Assembly: GCA_946490455.1 (NCBI GenBank)
Contig: CAMLXE010000001.1
Coordinates: forward strand, 1-38,098
Origin: an uncultured Desulfovibrio sp.
GTDB lineage: Bacteria; Desulfobacterota; Desulfovibrionia; Desulfovibrionales; Desulfovibrionaceae
DNA: 38,098 nucleotides
Direction of reading: 5' to 3'
Shown one piece after another: positions 16,346 to 24,519 of the stretch. The notes under the pieces were generated by a model. The model saw only the letters and a list, made by a program, of their open reading frames with translations, was not told the DNA's origin and did no database searches. The translations under genes were made by a program, and so were the position numbers. Every line of letters begins with the position of its first letter. Within the stretch, counting starts at the first letter, position 1.

Positions 16346-17678
16346 TGAGATCGGCAGTGATCCCGGTGTCAAAGACTTCCATGACCAGTTCAAAGTTCAG
16401 GTTCAGACTGCGTGGGTCAAGGTTGGCCGATCCCAGAAGGGTATATTCCTCGTCAACAAGCAGAAGTTTTGTGTGGGCAAAAGGTGGCGGCTGGTAAAAA
16501 AGGTGTATGCCGGACTCCTCAAGCAGACTGTTCTGATGACGCATGGCCCAGTCCACAAGACGATGATTGTTTTCTCCCGGGAGAATGACGCTTACGTCAA
16601 CTCCTCGAAGAACGGCGCTGATAAGGGCACTTTCCAGCCTGTGAGGGGGCAGAAAATAGGGACTCATGATCCGTACGGAATGACGGGCTGACGAGATCAT
16701 GGCACAGATAAGATCATGAATGATTTCATCTGGAGAGCCGGGACCATCTACCAGCAGGCGACAGGGGGTATTCCCTCGTTTCGGGGCAGTCAGGGGTATG
16801 GATGGGGATGCTTCACCCGTTACAAAGCTCCAGTCCATGAGAAAGGTCAGCGTAAGCTGCTCTGCGATAGGGCCTCGGCAAAGAAAGTGGATATCCTGTA
16901 CCCGATCCTTGCGGGGCAGGTTCACAAGATGATGCTGGGAGATGTTCATGCCGCCGGTAAAGGCCGTATCTCCATCGCAGACGAGAACCTTGCGGTGGGT
17001 CCGCAGATTGATGGAAAACTGAGGTGGAATGAGGGATGGGGGAAGAAAATAGGCCATCTTGACCTTGGGACCAAGTCTTTTTTGCCATTGGGCCAATGGG
17101 TTGAATGATCCCACACCATCCATGAGCAGGCGGACATCACAGCCGCGTTCGGCAGCTTCTTTCAGTGCTGTGGCAAAGCGCAGACCAACCTCGTCGTATC
17201 CGAAAATAAAGCTGGAGAGATAAACGCGCTCTCTGGCTTCAGCGATGGCCTGAAGCATAACGGGATAGGCCTTTTCTCCATTATGCAGGATTTCAAGATG
17301 ATTGCCTCCGACAGGATAGCGGCCTGTAAGTCGGTCACCGGGCAGTTCCAGGCGCCTTTGGGAGAGGGGCAGTTCCTCAGGCCTTACAAAGCCCAGGGAA
17401 ATCTCTTCCAGAATACGGCCATGCAGATCAATCTCTCCGTCAACAATCCTGTGGGCGGCTCTGTTCATCAGTTTGACCGCTCTGCTGTTTGTACGGTCGA
17501 TACCGAACAGCCAGTAAAGAAACGGACCCAGGGGGGGAACTATCAGGATAACAGCCACCCATCCCAGAGCAGCTCTGGAATCGCGCTTGTGCAGCAGGGC
17601 ATGCCCAGCGCTATAGAGGGAAAAAATGTGCACGCCCACAAAGATGGCAATGAGCAGACAGGTGACAGTTTCCGACAT
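16233..17678 (-). CDS. cls: Cardiolipin synthase
   Basis: This phospholipase D-type cardiolipin synthase condenses two phosphatidylglycerol molecules at the inner membrane. From ATG 17678 the product is 481 residues, the normal family length. Two N-terminal membrane segments (about 5-25 and 38-58) are followed by two HKD motifs: His228-Lys230-Asp235 in THRKVLVCDGDTAFTGG and His402-Lys404-Asp409 in AHTKLLLVDEEYTLLGSANL. The C terminus (LAWIASPYL) is typical. The frame is open to 17885, but the upstream part has no family features and runs through a large hairpin; GGAA sits 5 nt before ATG 17678. It follows uspA by 89 nt. Its 3' end overlaps rnr tail to tail. Confidence 0.95.
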   Translation of the reverse strand: MSETVTCLLIAIFVGVHIFSLYSAGHALLHKRDSRAALGWVAVILIVPPLGPFLYWLFGIDRTNSRAVKLMNRAAHRIVDGEIDLHGRILEEISLGFVRPEELPLSQRRLELPGDRLTGRYPVGGNHLEILHNGEKAYPVMLQAIAEARERVYLSSFIFGYDEVGLRFATALKEAAERGCDVRLLMDGVGSFNPLAQWQKRLGPKVKMAYFLPPSLIPPQFSINLRTHRKVLVCDGDTAFTGGMNISQHHLVNLPRKDRVQDIHFLCRGPIAEQLTLTFLMDWSFVTGEASPSIPLTAPKRGNTPCRLLVDGPGSPDEIIHDLICAMISSARHSVRIMSPYFLPPHRLESALISAVLRGVDVSVILPGENNHRLVDWAMRHQNSLLEESGIHLFYQPPPFAHTKLLLVDEEYTLLGSANLDPRSLNLNFELVMEVFDTGITADLITFFDDVKRRSVPIPTAVPSLPVRLRNALAWIASPYL

Positions 17679-17701
17679 GTTGTTCCATTTCCAGAGCAGT
17701 G

Positions 17702-17736
17702 TGCCGTCCGGATGGCAAAAAGCCATGCGGACGGCA
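17702..17736 (-). other. Large hairpin between uspA and cls
   Basis: A 15-bp stem with a single mismatch (TGCCGTCCGGATGGC at 17702-17716 and GCCATGCGGACGGCA at 17722-17736) closes a 5-nt loop. It ends 24 nt before the cls ATG. There is no following T run, so it looks like a processing or translation-control element rather than a terminator. Confidence 0.7.
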
Positions 17737-17767
17737 TGGAGTTGCCGCCCGCAGCGATAAATGTTTT

Positions 17768-18190
17768 CTAGCGAACTACCAGAACGGGAAGAGGAGAAAG
17801 AGCAAGAACGCGATGGGTGACACTGCCGAGAAGTATTCCTTCGATCTCGCTGCGTCCGCGGGGCGCCATCACAATGATGTCGCAATGCAGATCGGTTGCG
17901 GCATCCACAATACCGGAGGCCGGGGAGTCCGCGAAGATGATTCTTTCTTCGTAGGGGATTCCTGCGGAGGCAATGGTCTTCAGCGCTGTTTCCGTAATCA
18001 GATGTCCTCCACGTTCAACATCCTCCTTGGCTTTCAGGAAGGCTTCTCCCGTAATGGCTTCAGGAATGACGGGAACGATGGTTGTCACAATGATCGTTCC
18101 TCCGTCCCCGGCAAGATGTATGGCCTGCTCAATGGCTCTGGTCGCATGGGGGGAGCCATCTACCGGGAGCAGAATTCTTTTGTACAGCAT
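17768..18190 (-). CDS. Universal stress protein (UspA family)
   Basis: The 140-residue single-domain UspA-family protein starts MLYKRILLPVDGSPHA, the usual first strand and loop. Near the C terminus the nucleotide-binding motif reads APRGRSEIEGILLGSVTHRV. The G-9x-G-S part is intact, but the first glycine of G-2x-G is Ala. It probably binds ATP, though that change makes it less certain. I chose ATG 18190 because GAGG lies 5 nt upstream; the frame is open further, without family features. A perfect 12-nt palindrome (TTTTCCGGAAAA, 18202-18213) lies just upstream of the ribosome site. It is divergent from guaB and probably co-transcribed with cls. Such proteins are typically induced by stress or starvation. 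Confidence 0.93.
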   Translation of the reverse strand: MLYKRILLPVDGSPHATRAIEQAIHLAGDGGTIIVTTIVPVIPEAITGEAFLKAKEDVERGGHLITETALKTIASAGIPYEERIIFADSPASGIVDAATDLHCDIIVMAPRGRSEIEGILLGSVTHRVLALSPLPVLVVR

Positions 18191-18494
18191 AATAACCTCA
18201 CTTTTCCGGAAAACCGAATTTCCATTGAGGGTACACGGACAGGCTACAGGATACAAGACTTCTAGAGTATTTCGTTCAGGGGGAAAAGCCTTGTGTGGGC
18301 AAAAGCGTGCCTGCATGTGAAAACTCCCTGTAGTTGAGCATCATAGGAGGAGTGAGTTCTTCACCAAAAGTGTGGTCAATTGACAACAGAGCGTGGTGAG
18401 AGTACCGTTATTCATTCTTTTTATTTCCATAATGCCAATGGGCTTCCGGAACTCGCAGGGGCCCGGGAACCTTATGTGTTTCTAGGAGAAGACG
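18191..18494. other. Divergent intergenic region uspA / guaB
   Basis: 304 bases holding both promoters. It contains the 12-nt palindrome TTTTCCGGAAAA (18202-18213), close to uspA, and a TTGACA element (18380-18385) facing guaB. I see no riboswitch-like fold. Confidence 0.5.
18380..18408 (+). promoter_or_regulatory. Possible promoter of the gua-tat-his run
   Basis: A perfect -35 TTGACA (18380-18385) is followed 17 nt later by TACCGT (18403-18408), a poor -10; GTTATT (18407-18412) is an alternative with wider spacing. It lies about 90 nt upstream of the guaB ATG. Confidence 0.4.
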
Positions 18495-19955
18495 ATGTCC
18501 AAAATCCTGAGCAAAGGGTTGACGTTTGACGATGTGCTGCTGGTGCCTGCCTATTCAGAAGTCACTCCTGACATGGTTGATGTTTCAGCCTGGCTGACTC
18601 CATCCATTTCTCTAAATATTCCGTTGCTATCTGCCGCCATGGACACCGTGACGGAGTCGGCCATGGCCATTTCCATGGCCAGAGCTGGCGGAATAGGCAT
18701 TATTCATAAGAACATGAGCATTGAGCAGCAGCGACTGGAGGTCGAAAAGGTCAAGAAATCGGAAAGTGGCATGATCCTTGATCCGATTACTGTTGATCCC
18801 GATGATACGGTTCAGCATGCTCTGGAACTCATGCACGCCTACAGAGTCTCCGGTTTGCCGGTTGTCCGGGAAAAGAAGCTGGCCGGTATTCTGACCAACC
18901 GGGATGTCCGCTTTGTGGAGGATCTGGAAGGAACGCTTGTCCGGGATGTGATGACCAGTGAAAATCTGGTTACGGTGCCAACCGGGACCACCCTTGAGGA
19001 AGCCAAGCATCACCTGCATGCCCACCGTATCGAAAAACTGCTTGTGGTTGACAGTGAAGGCCAGCTTGCCGGTCTTTTGACCATGAAGGATATCGATAAG
19101 GTTCAGAAGTATCCCAATGCCTGCAAGGACAGTAAGGGCCGTCTGCGTGTTGGTGCCGCCATCGGTGTTGGTGCGCAAGGGGAAGCCCGTGCTGCAGCGC
19201 TTATTGCAGCTGGTGTCGATGTTCTTGTTCTTGACTCTGCCCATGGGCATTCCCGGAATATCCTGAATGCCGTAACAGCCATCAAGGGTGCCTATCCCGA
19301 CTGTCAGCTCATTGCCGGAAACGTGGCTACCTATGAAGGGGCCCGCGCCATGCTGAAGGCCGGTGCGGATGCCGTAAAGGTAGGCATTGGACCCGGATCC
19401 ATCTGTACGACCCGTGTCGTTGCCGGTGTGGGCGTCCCCCAGATTACGGCCATCATGGAATGTTCGCGGGCTGCTCGTGAACTTGACCGCTGCTGTATCG
19501 GTGACGGTGGCATCAAGTTTTCTGGGGATGTGGTCAAGGCACTCGCTGCCGGTGCCAATACGGTCATGGTGGGCAGTCTGCTCGCCGGAACGGAAGAAAG
19601 CCCGGGCGAAACCATTCTCTATCAGGGCAGAACCTACAAGATTTATCGCGGAATGGGATCTATCGATGCCATGAAGGAAGGCAGCTCCGATCGTTACTTC
19701 CAGGAAAAGAGCAAGAAGCTTGTTCCGGAAGGCATTGTCGGTCGGGTACCCTTCAGAGGTCCCGTATCGGAAACCATTTATCAGCTTGTGGGTGGTGTCC
19801 GTTCCGGTATGGGATATTGTGGTTCCGCCACGATTCAGGAGCTGTTCGAAAAGTCGCAGATGGTGGAAATCTCGGCGGCAGGTCTGAGGGAAAGTCATGT
19901 CCATGATGTGATCATTACCAAGGAAGCCCCCAACTATCGTGTGGACAATGCCTGA
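18495..19955 (+). CDS. guaB: Inosine-5'-monophosphate dehydrogenase
   Basis: IMPDH oxidises IMP to XMP with NAD+, the committed step to GMP. The 486-residue product is the full bacterial form: a TIM barrel interrupted by two CBS domains (about 95-205, with ILDPITVDPDDTV and TNRDVRF). Catalytic Cys304 lies in GPGSICTTR, and the active-site flap region contains GSSDRYFQE. GGAGA sits 5-6 nt before the ATG. It is followed by guaA, which performs the next step, across a 74-nt gap with a UUCG-capped hairpin. The identification is secure. Confidence 0.98.
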   Translation: MSKILSKGLTFDDVLLVPAYSEVTPDMVDVSAWLTPSISLNIPLLSAAMDTVTESAMAISMARAGGIGIIHKNMSIEQQRLEVEKVKKSESGMILDPITVDPDDTVQHALELMHAYRVSGLPVVREKKLAGILTNRDVRFVEDLEGTLVRDVMTSENLVTVPTGTTLEEAKHHLHAHRIEKLLVVDSEGQLAGLLTMKDIDKVQKYPNACKDSKGRLRVGAAIGVGAQGEARAAALIAAGVDVLVLDSAHGHSRNILNAVTAIKGAYPDCQLIAGNVATYEGARAMLKAGADAVKVGIGPGSICTTRVVAGVGVPQITAIMECSRAARELDRCCIGDGGIKFSGDVVKALAAGANTVMVGSLLAGTEESPGETILYQGRTYKIYRGMGSIDAMKEGSSDRYFQEKSKKLVPEGIVGRVPFRGPVSETIYQLVGGVRSGMGYCGSATIQELFEKSQMVEISAAGLRESHVHDVIITKEAPNYRVDNA

Positions 19956-19961
19956 TTCTAA

Positions 19962-19993
19962 CGGAGGTCGCTTCGGCGACTTCCGGATGTTTT
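19962..19993 (+). other. UUCG-capped hairpin between guaB and guaA
   Basis: A 10-bp stem (CGGAGGTCGC / GCGACTTCCG, one G-T pair) is closed by TTCG, a very stable tetraloop, and followed by GATGTTTT. It starts 6 nt after the guaB stop codon. It may be a leaky terminator or attenuator that lowers expression of guaA and the tat-his genes, or an RNA-stability element. Confidence 0.65.
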
Positions 19994-20029
19994 CCTCCTC
20001 GTAGTATTCTTCTGCACAAGGAACTCTGC

Positions 20030-21571
20030 ATGCCCAGCAAGGTCGTCATTATAGATTACGGTTCCCAGGTGACACAGCTTATTGCCCGCAGGGTACGCGA
20101 AGCTGGTGTCTATTCCGAAATTCATCCATGTGTGGTTACGGCCGAGCAGGTCAAAGCCATGAATCCTTCGGCCGTTATCCTTTCTGGCGGTCCGGCCAGT
20201 GTGGGAGAGGCCGACGCTCCCTGTCTGGATGGCGGACTGCTTGAACTGGGCGTCCCCGTTCTGGCTATCTGCTACGGTATGCAGCTTGTGGCAAGCTATC
20301 TCGGGGGAGAGCTGGTTCAGTCTTCAACTCGTGAATATGGACCGGCCGATTTGAGCTTTTCCGGTTCCTGCGCACTGTGGGACGGAATAGACCTGACCAG
20401 GACGTCTCGTGTGTGGATGTCTCATGGTGATACCGTCCTGACGCCACCTCCCGGTTTTCGGGTGACCGGCAGCACATCCACGCTGCGGGTTGCGGCCATG
20501 GCTGATGAAGCTCGCAAGATTTATGCCGTACAGTTCCATCCGGAAGTTCATCATTCCGTGGATGGAGAACGGATTATTCGAAACTTCCTGTTCAACATTG
20601 CCCATATTACGCCCGACTGGACCATGTCTTCTTTTGTAGAACGGGTGGTCAAGGAAGTTCGGGAAACTGTCGGTGACGGGCATGTTGTCTGCGCCCTGTC
20701 CGGAGGGGTTGATTCTACCGTGGTTGCCGTGCTTCTGCACAAGGCCATTGGCAAGAATCTGCACTGCATCTTTGTGGATAATGGTGTTCTGCGATCGGGA
20801 GAAGGCGACGAAGTTGTGGATTATCTCCGTGAACACTTTGATCTGAATCTCAAGTTTGTTCAGGCGCAGGACCGGTTCCTTGACCAGCTCGAAGGGGTTG
20901 AAGATCCTGAGAAGAAACGCAAGATTATCGGCCATACCTTTATTGATGTCTTTGATGAAGAGGCCAGAGCCATTGGGAATGTTGAATGGCTTGCGCAGGG
21001 AACGCTCTATCCGGATGTCATTGAATCTGTTTCTCACAAGGGGCCCAGTGCCGTCATCAAGAGCCACCACAATGTAGGTGGACTCCCTGAAAAGATGAAC
21101 ATGAAGCTCATCGAACCCTTGCGGGAGCTGTTTAAGGATGAGGTCCGTCAGGTGGGCGCTGAACTCGGTATGCCTGAGTCTGTTATCTGGCGGCAACCTT
21201 TCCCGGGACCCGGACTGGCAATCCGTATCGTAGGTGAAGTCACTCGGGAGCGGCTTGCCATTTTGCGCAAGGCGGATCTTATCGTGCAGGAAGAGCTGCG
21301 TGAGGCTGGCTGGTATCGAAAGATATGGCAAGGCTTCGCCGTACTGCTGCCCCTGAAGACTGTAGGGGTTATGGGCGATGGCCGTACCTATGAACATGTT
21401 ATTGCACTCCGGTGTGTTGACAGCGTGGATGCCATGACCGCAGACTGGGCTCGTTTGCCGTATGAGCTTCTGGAACGTATCTCCAGAAGGATCATCAATG
21501 AGGTGAAGGGCGTCAACAGAGTGGTCTATGATATTTCATCCAAACCGCCGAGTACCATTGAATGGGAATAG
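20030..21571 (+). CDS. guaA: GMP synthase (glutamine-hydrolysing)
   Basis: GuaA aminates XMP to GMP using glutamine and ATP. The 513-residue single-chain form has an N-terminal class I glutamine amidotransferase domain with Cys81 (AICYGMQ) and His170/Glu172 (QFHPEV). The ATP pyrophosphatase domain with P-loop LSGGVDST (about 223-230) follows. The C-terminal dimerisation domain ends DISSKPPSTIEWE, the typical terminus. AAGGA lies about 7 nt before the ATG. tatB starts 15 nt after its stop codon, so the purine and Tat genes are very probably on one transcript. Confidence 0.98.
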   Translation: MPSKVVIIDYGSQVTQLIARRVREAGVYSEIHPCVVTAEQVKAMNPSAVILSGGPASVGEADAPCLDGGLLELGVPVLAICYGMQLVASYLGGELVQSSTREYGPADLSFSGSCALWDGIDLTRTSRVWMSHGDTVLTPPPGFRVTGSTSTLRVAAMADEARKIYAVQFHPEVHHSVDGERIIRNFLFNIAHITPDWTMSSFVERVVKEVRETVGDGHVVCALSGGVDSTVVAVLLHKAIGKNLHCIFVDNGVLRSGEGDEVVDYLREHFDLNLKFVQAQDRFLDQLEGVEDPEKKRKIIGHTFIDVFDEEARAIGNVEWLAQGTLYPDVIESVSHKGPSAVIKSHHNVGGLPEKMNMKLIEPLRELFKDEVRQVGAELGMPESVIWRQPFPGPGLAIRIVGEVTRERLAILRKADLIVQEELREAGWYRKIWQGFAVLLPLKTVGVMGDGRTYEHVIALRCVDSVDAMTADWARLPYELLERISRRIINEVKGVNRVVYDISSKPPSTIEWE

Positions 21572-21586
21572 AAGAGGGATGATGCC

Positions 21587-21904
21587 ATGTTTGGAATTGG
21601 TGGTACTGAGCTTCTTGTCATCCTGGTCATCGCGCTGATTGTTCTTGGTCCCAAGAGTGTGCCCCAGCTTGCAAGAACGCTGGGTAAGGCCATGGGCGAA
21701 TTCCGTAAGGTGTCAACTGAATTTCAGCGTACTCTCAATACAGAAATAGAGCTGGATGAACACGAAAAGCGCAAGAAGGAAGCCGAAAAGGAACTGTTCG
21801 GCAACAAGGAAACCGCTGGGGTCGATGGAACAGCGGCTTCCACGACTCAGAAGACTGCAGCCACCTCGACAGAGAAGGCGGCAGGGGGAACCGAAAAGGC
21901 TTGA
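21587..21904 (+). CDS. tatB: Sec-independent translocase protein TatB
   Basis: The 105-residue protein has the TatA/B plan: a short N-terminal membrane helix (about 6-21), a Gly-Pro hinge (LGPKSVP), an amphipathic helix (about 24-50) and a charged, Ala/Thr-rich cytoplasmic tail. Glu8 in the transmembrane start and its position just before tatC favour TatB over TatA. With TatC it would form the receptor for twin-arginine signal peptides. GAGGG lies about 8 nt upstream of the ATG. tatC begins 4 nt after its stop codon. A separate TatA must be encoded elsewhere unless this protein serves both roles. Confidence 0.9.
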   Translation: MFGIGGTELLVILVIALIVLGPKSVPQLARTLGKAMGEFRKVSTEFQRTLNTEIELDEHEKRKKEAEKELFGNKETAGVDGTAASTTQKTAATSTEKAAGGTEKA

Positions 21905-21908
21905 AAGC

Positions 21909-23273
21909 ATGACGGATCGTTCAGAAGCAATCAGCAGCGAGTCGGCGAATGGTGCTGATGACGCCATTTTGCTGGATGTCATCGTATCCCCCGAAAAAAA
22001 GGAAGCAGAGGCCGGTACGGTGGCAGAAGAGTCCTCTTCCTCTGTCGAAGGAGGCAGTTCTTCTCCAATGGAAAACGGCAACATCGTGCCGTCCGTTTCT
22101 TCGGTTTCCAGCCGGCAGACTGTCCAGGAATCTGTTTCCGGGGACAAGGTCAGGAAACAACCTGCTTCTGATGACCTGAACGAGAGCCAGTCGGAATCTG
22201 TATTCAAGGAGGGACTGCGTACCGATGAGTCGGATACGCAGACCTCTGCGAATGAAAGCCTTACGGCTGAATCCAGCGCCGAGGTCGTTTCCGGTTCCAA
22301 TGGACAGAACGGACAGAATCGTACCGTTGTGTCCATGGATGGTGGAGAACCCATCTTTGAAGGCGATTCTTCACCCTGGGCACCTTCTTCACCCAAAATC
22401 ATAGATCCGGAAGCAGATGCTGACGAAATCCCTCCTCTCGCAACAGGGAGAGGTACAGGCGGGACCTTGCCCCCTTCCGGGAATGGGGCTGAGGAGGACG
22501 ATGCCGAAGAAAAACCCATGACGCTGCTTGAGCATCTGGGTGAACTGCGTTCCCGGCTGGTACGGAGTTTCCTTGCCATCGCAGTGGCCTTTTTTGTCTG
22601 TTACGCATTTGCCAAGGATCTTTTCTACTATCTGTCTCTCCCCCTCCTGAAGGTCATGCCTGCTGATGCCAAATTCATCTATACAGGCGTCGCGGAGGGC
22701 TTTTTTGTGGATCTGAAGGTTTCCTTTGTGGCTGCTGTCTTTGTGGCCTGTCCCTTCCTGTTTTATCAGATATGGGCCTTTATTGCTCCAGGTCTCTATG
22801 AGGAAGAGAAGCGGTATGTGACGCCTCTGGCCTTTTGTTCGGCTTTCTTCTTCCTTGGTGGTGCAACATTCTGCTATTTTGTTGTCTTCCCGTTTGCTTT
22901 TAAATTTTTCATGAGCTACTCGACAGAAAATATTGTCGCCATGCTCTCCATCAATGAGTATCTTGGTTTTGCACTGAAGATGCTTATCGCGTTTGGACTC
23001 ATTTTTGAAATGCCCCTCTTTTCCTTCTTTCTGTCCAGAATGGGAATCGTAACGGCTGCCCGCATGCGCTCCGTCCGCAAGTATGCCGTACTTGCCGTGT
23101 TCATTATTGCGGCCATTCTGACCCCTCCTGATGTCTTTTCTCAGATCATGATGGCTGTGCCCATGCTGTTCCTGTATGAGATCAGCATTTTTGTGGCCGC
23201 CATTTTCGGCAAGAGAGCAAAGTCCGAGAAGGAAGAAAAGGCAGAAGATGCCGAAGAAGGAGAACGTGCATGA
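21909..23273 (+). CDS. tatC: TatC translocase subunit with a long acidic N-terminal extension
   Basis: The TatC core starts at about residue 204 (MTLLEHLGELRSRLVRS) and has the six-helix pattern. The conserved FIAPGLYEEEKR loop is needed for signal-peptide binding in the family. TatC is normally about 250 residues; here 454 codons run from ATG 21909. The first 203 residues are acidic, Ser/Glu-rich, without hydrophobic segments, and probably disordered on the cytoplasmic side. The frame is uninterrupted across the extension, and ATG 21909 sits 4 nt after the tatB stop, which supports this start, although the ribosome site (AAAGG, 9 nt) is modest. A later start at Met204 would leave a 600-nt untranslated gap inside a tightly packed operon. 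Its stop overlaps the hisB start as ATGA. Confidence 0.92.
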   Translation: MTDRSEAISSESANGADDAILLDVIVSPEKKEAEAGTVAEESSSSVEGGSSSPMENGNIVPSVSSVSSRQTVQESVSGDKVRKQPASDDLNESQSESVFKEGLRTDESDTQTSANESLTAESSAEVVSGSNGQNGQNRTVVSMDGGEPIFEGDSSPWAPSSPKIIDPEADADEIPPLATGRGTGGTLPPSGNGAEEDDAEEKPMTLLEHLGELRSRLVRSFLAIAVAFFVCYAFAKDLFYYLSLPLLKVMPADAKFIYTGVAEGFFVDLKVSFVAAVFVACPFLFYQIWAFIAPGLYEEEKRYVTPLAFCSAFFFLGGATFCYFVVFPFAFKFFMSYSTENIVAMLSINEYLGFALKMLIAFGLIFEMPLFSFFLSRMGIVTAARMRSVRKYAVLAVFIIAAILTPPDVFSQIMMAVPMLFLYEISIFVAAIFGKRAKSEKEEKAEDAEEGERA

Positions 23274-23857
23274 GTCGTTCTGCACGCATTGCCCGTACAA
23301 CGGCAGAGACGGATATTTTCCTCAGTCTGGAGCTTGATGGGGCTGGGCGGACAGATATTCAGACGGGCATGGGCCTGCTGGATCACATGCTGACGCTGAC
23401 AGCCTTTTGGGGTGGGTTTGATCTTACGCTGGGATGCAAGGGCGACCTGCACGTGGATGCACACCATTCCGCAGAGGACGTAGGCCTGTGTCTGGGGCAG
23501 GCATTCTTTCAGGCCCTTGGCGATAGAAAGGGCATTACTCGTGTCGGTTTTGCACGGGTTCCCATGGATGAAGCCCTTGCAGAAGTGACACTGGACCTTT
23601 CCGGACGTCCGTGGATCGAGTGGCGGGGAGACGAACTGCTTCCACCTGTTCTGGCCGGCGAAGAACGTGATCTGTGGCGCGAATTTTACAAGAGTTTCGC
23701 ATCGGCTGCAAAAATGAATCTTCATGTGACCTTTCTGTATGGCAGGAACGGTCACCATCTGCTGGAGTCGGCAGCAAAGGGGCTTGGCCTCGCCCTGGCT
23801 CAGGCCATAGTCCAAAATGGTAATCTGGTGCGAAGCACCAAAGGGAGTCTTGACTGA
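23270..23857 (+). CDS. hisB: Imidazoleglycerol-phosphate dehydratase
   Basis: HisB dehydrates imidazole-glycerol phosphate to imidazole-acetol phosphate in histidine biosynthesis. The 195-residue monofunctional form has the two metal-binding motifs: VDAHHSAED (His65, His66, Glu69) and GRNGHHLLESAAKGL (about 160-174). There is no phosphatase domain as in E. coli HisB. The ATG overlaps the tatC stop (ATGA), and its own stop overlaps the next ATG (TGATG). The Tat-His linkage is positional rather than functional. The identification is secure. Confidence 0.97.
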   Translation: MSRSARIARTTAETDIFLSLELDGAGRTDIQTGMGLLDHMLTLTAFWGGFDLTLGCKGDLHVDAHHSAEDVGLCLGQAFFQALGDRKGITRVGFARVPMDEALAEVTLDLSGRPWIEWRGDELLPPVLAGEERDLWREFYKSFASAAKMNLHVTFLYGRNGHHLLESAAKGLGLALAQAIVQNGNLVRSTKGSLD

Positions 23858-24519
23858 TGACTGAAGCAATTCGCCGGAAAATCGGCTTTGCGGCAATAGC
23901 CATGCTGACTACCATGCTGTTCCTGCTGACGGCCTGTCAGAAGACACCTCCAGCCGTACCAGAACTGCCCGATCTGACGATCGGTATCGTTGCTGCAACT
24001 CAGCCCATGGGAACGACGGATCTGCTTGCTGGTTTCATTCCGGATGATCGTGTTCTGGCGTCTTCCACTGCGCTTGCCGAATTCAACAAGGCCTTGATGG
24101 ATACGCTGAGGAAAGAAACACAGCGGGTATATACCTTTATTCCCTATGTGCAGGGGGTTGATCCCACGGAAGCACGAGCGGCCGGTCGCAATGGTGCTCT
24201 CACGCACTGGACTCGTGTCGGTAAGGACATGAAGGTTGATCTTCTGATCGTACCACAAATTATTGACTGGCGTGAACGTGTCGGCGGCGAGGCAGGAGTA
24301 AGCACTTCTGCGGCCGTGAGCATGGATTTTTACCTGATAGATGTCCGTGGAGATGAGGGGGTTCTCATTTCACGTTCGCATTTTTGGGAAAAGCAGATTG
24401 GTCTGAGTGATAACCTGATGAATCTGGATACGTTCCTGAAGCGTGGCGGAAAATGGTTGAGCACACAGGAACTGGCTCTTGAAGGCGTGGACAAGATGAT
24501 TCAGGAGTTTGGTCTATGA
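23857..24519 (+). CDS. Lipoprotein of unknown function inside the his cluster
   Basis: The 220-residue precursor has a lipoprotein signal: positive N terminus (RRK), hydrophobic stretch (about 9-25) and lipobox LTAC with Cys27. The mature part has alternating strand-like segments (LTIGIVAAT, VDLLIVPQIIDW, VSMDFYLIDV) reminiscent of CsgG/TolB-N-like outer-membrane lipoproteins. A C-terminal block, FWEKQIGLSDNLMNLDTFL followed by RGGKW, looks conserved; I recall similar lipoproteins in Desulfovibrio at this position, but no function. It overlaps hisB (TGATG) and hisA (ATGA), so it is translationally coupled on both sides. Its role could be envelope-related (Tat, LPS) rather than histidine synthesis. 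Resemblances are from reading only. Confidence 0.88.
   Translation: MTEAIRRKIGFAAIAMLTTMLFLLTACQKTPPAVPELPDLTIGIVAATQPMGTTDLLAGFIPDDRVLASSTALAEFNKALMDTLRKETQRVYTFIPYVQGVDPTEARAAGRNGALTHWTRVGKDMKVDLLIVPQIIDWRERVGGEAGVSTSAAVSMDFYLIDVRGDEGVLISRSHFWEKQIGLSDNLMNLDTFLKRGGKWLSTQELALEGVDKMIQEFGL

Noticed and set aside
18348..18392. Short GTG frame after AGGAGGA upstream of guaB, as a leader peptide
   Set aside because: The ribosome site is only 1 nt from the GTG, and the 14-codon peptide shows no regulatory codon pattern.
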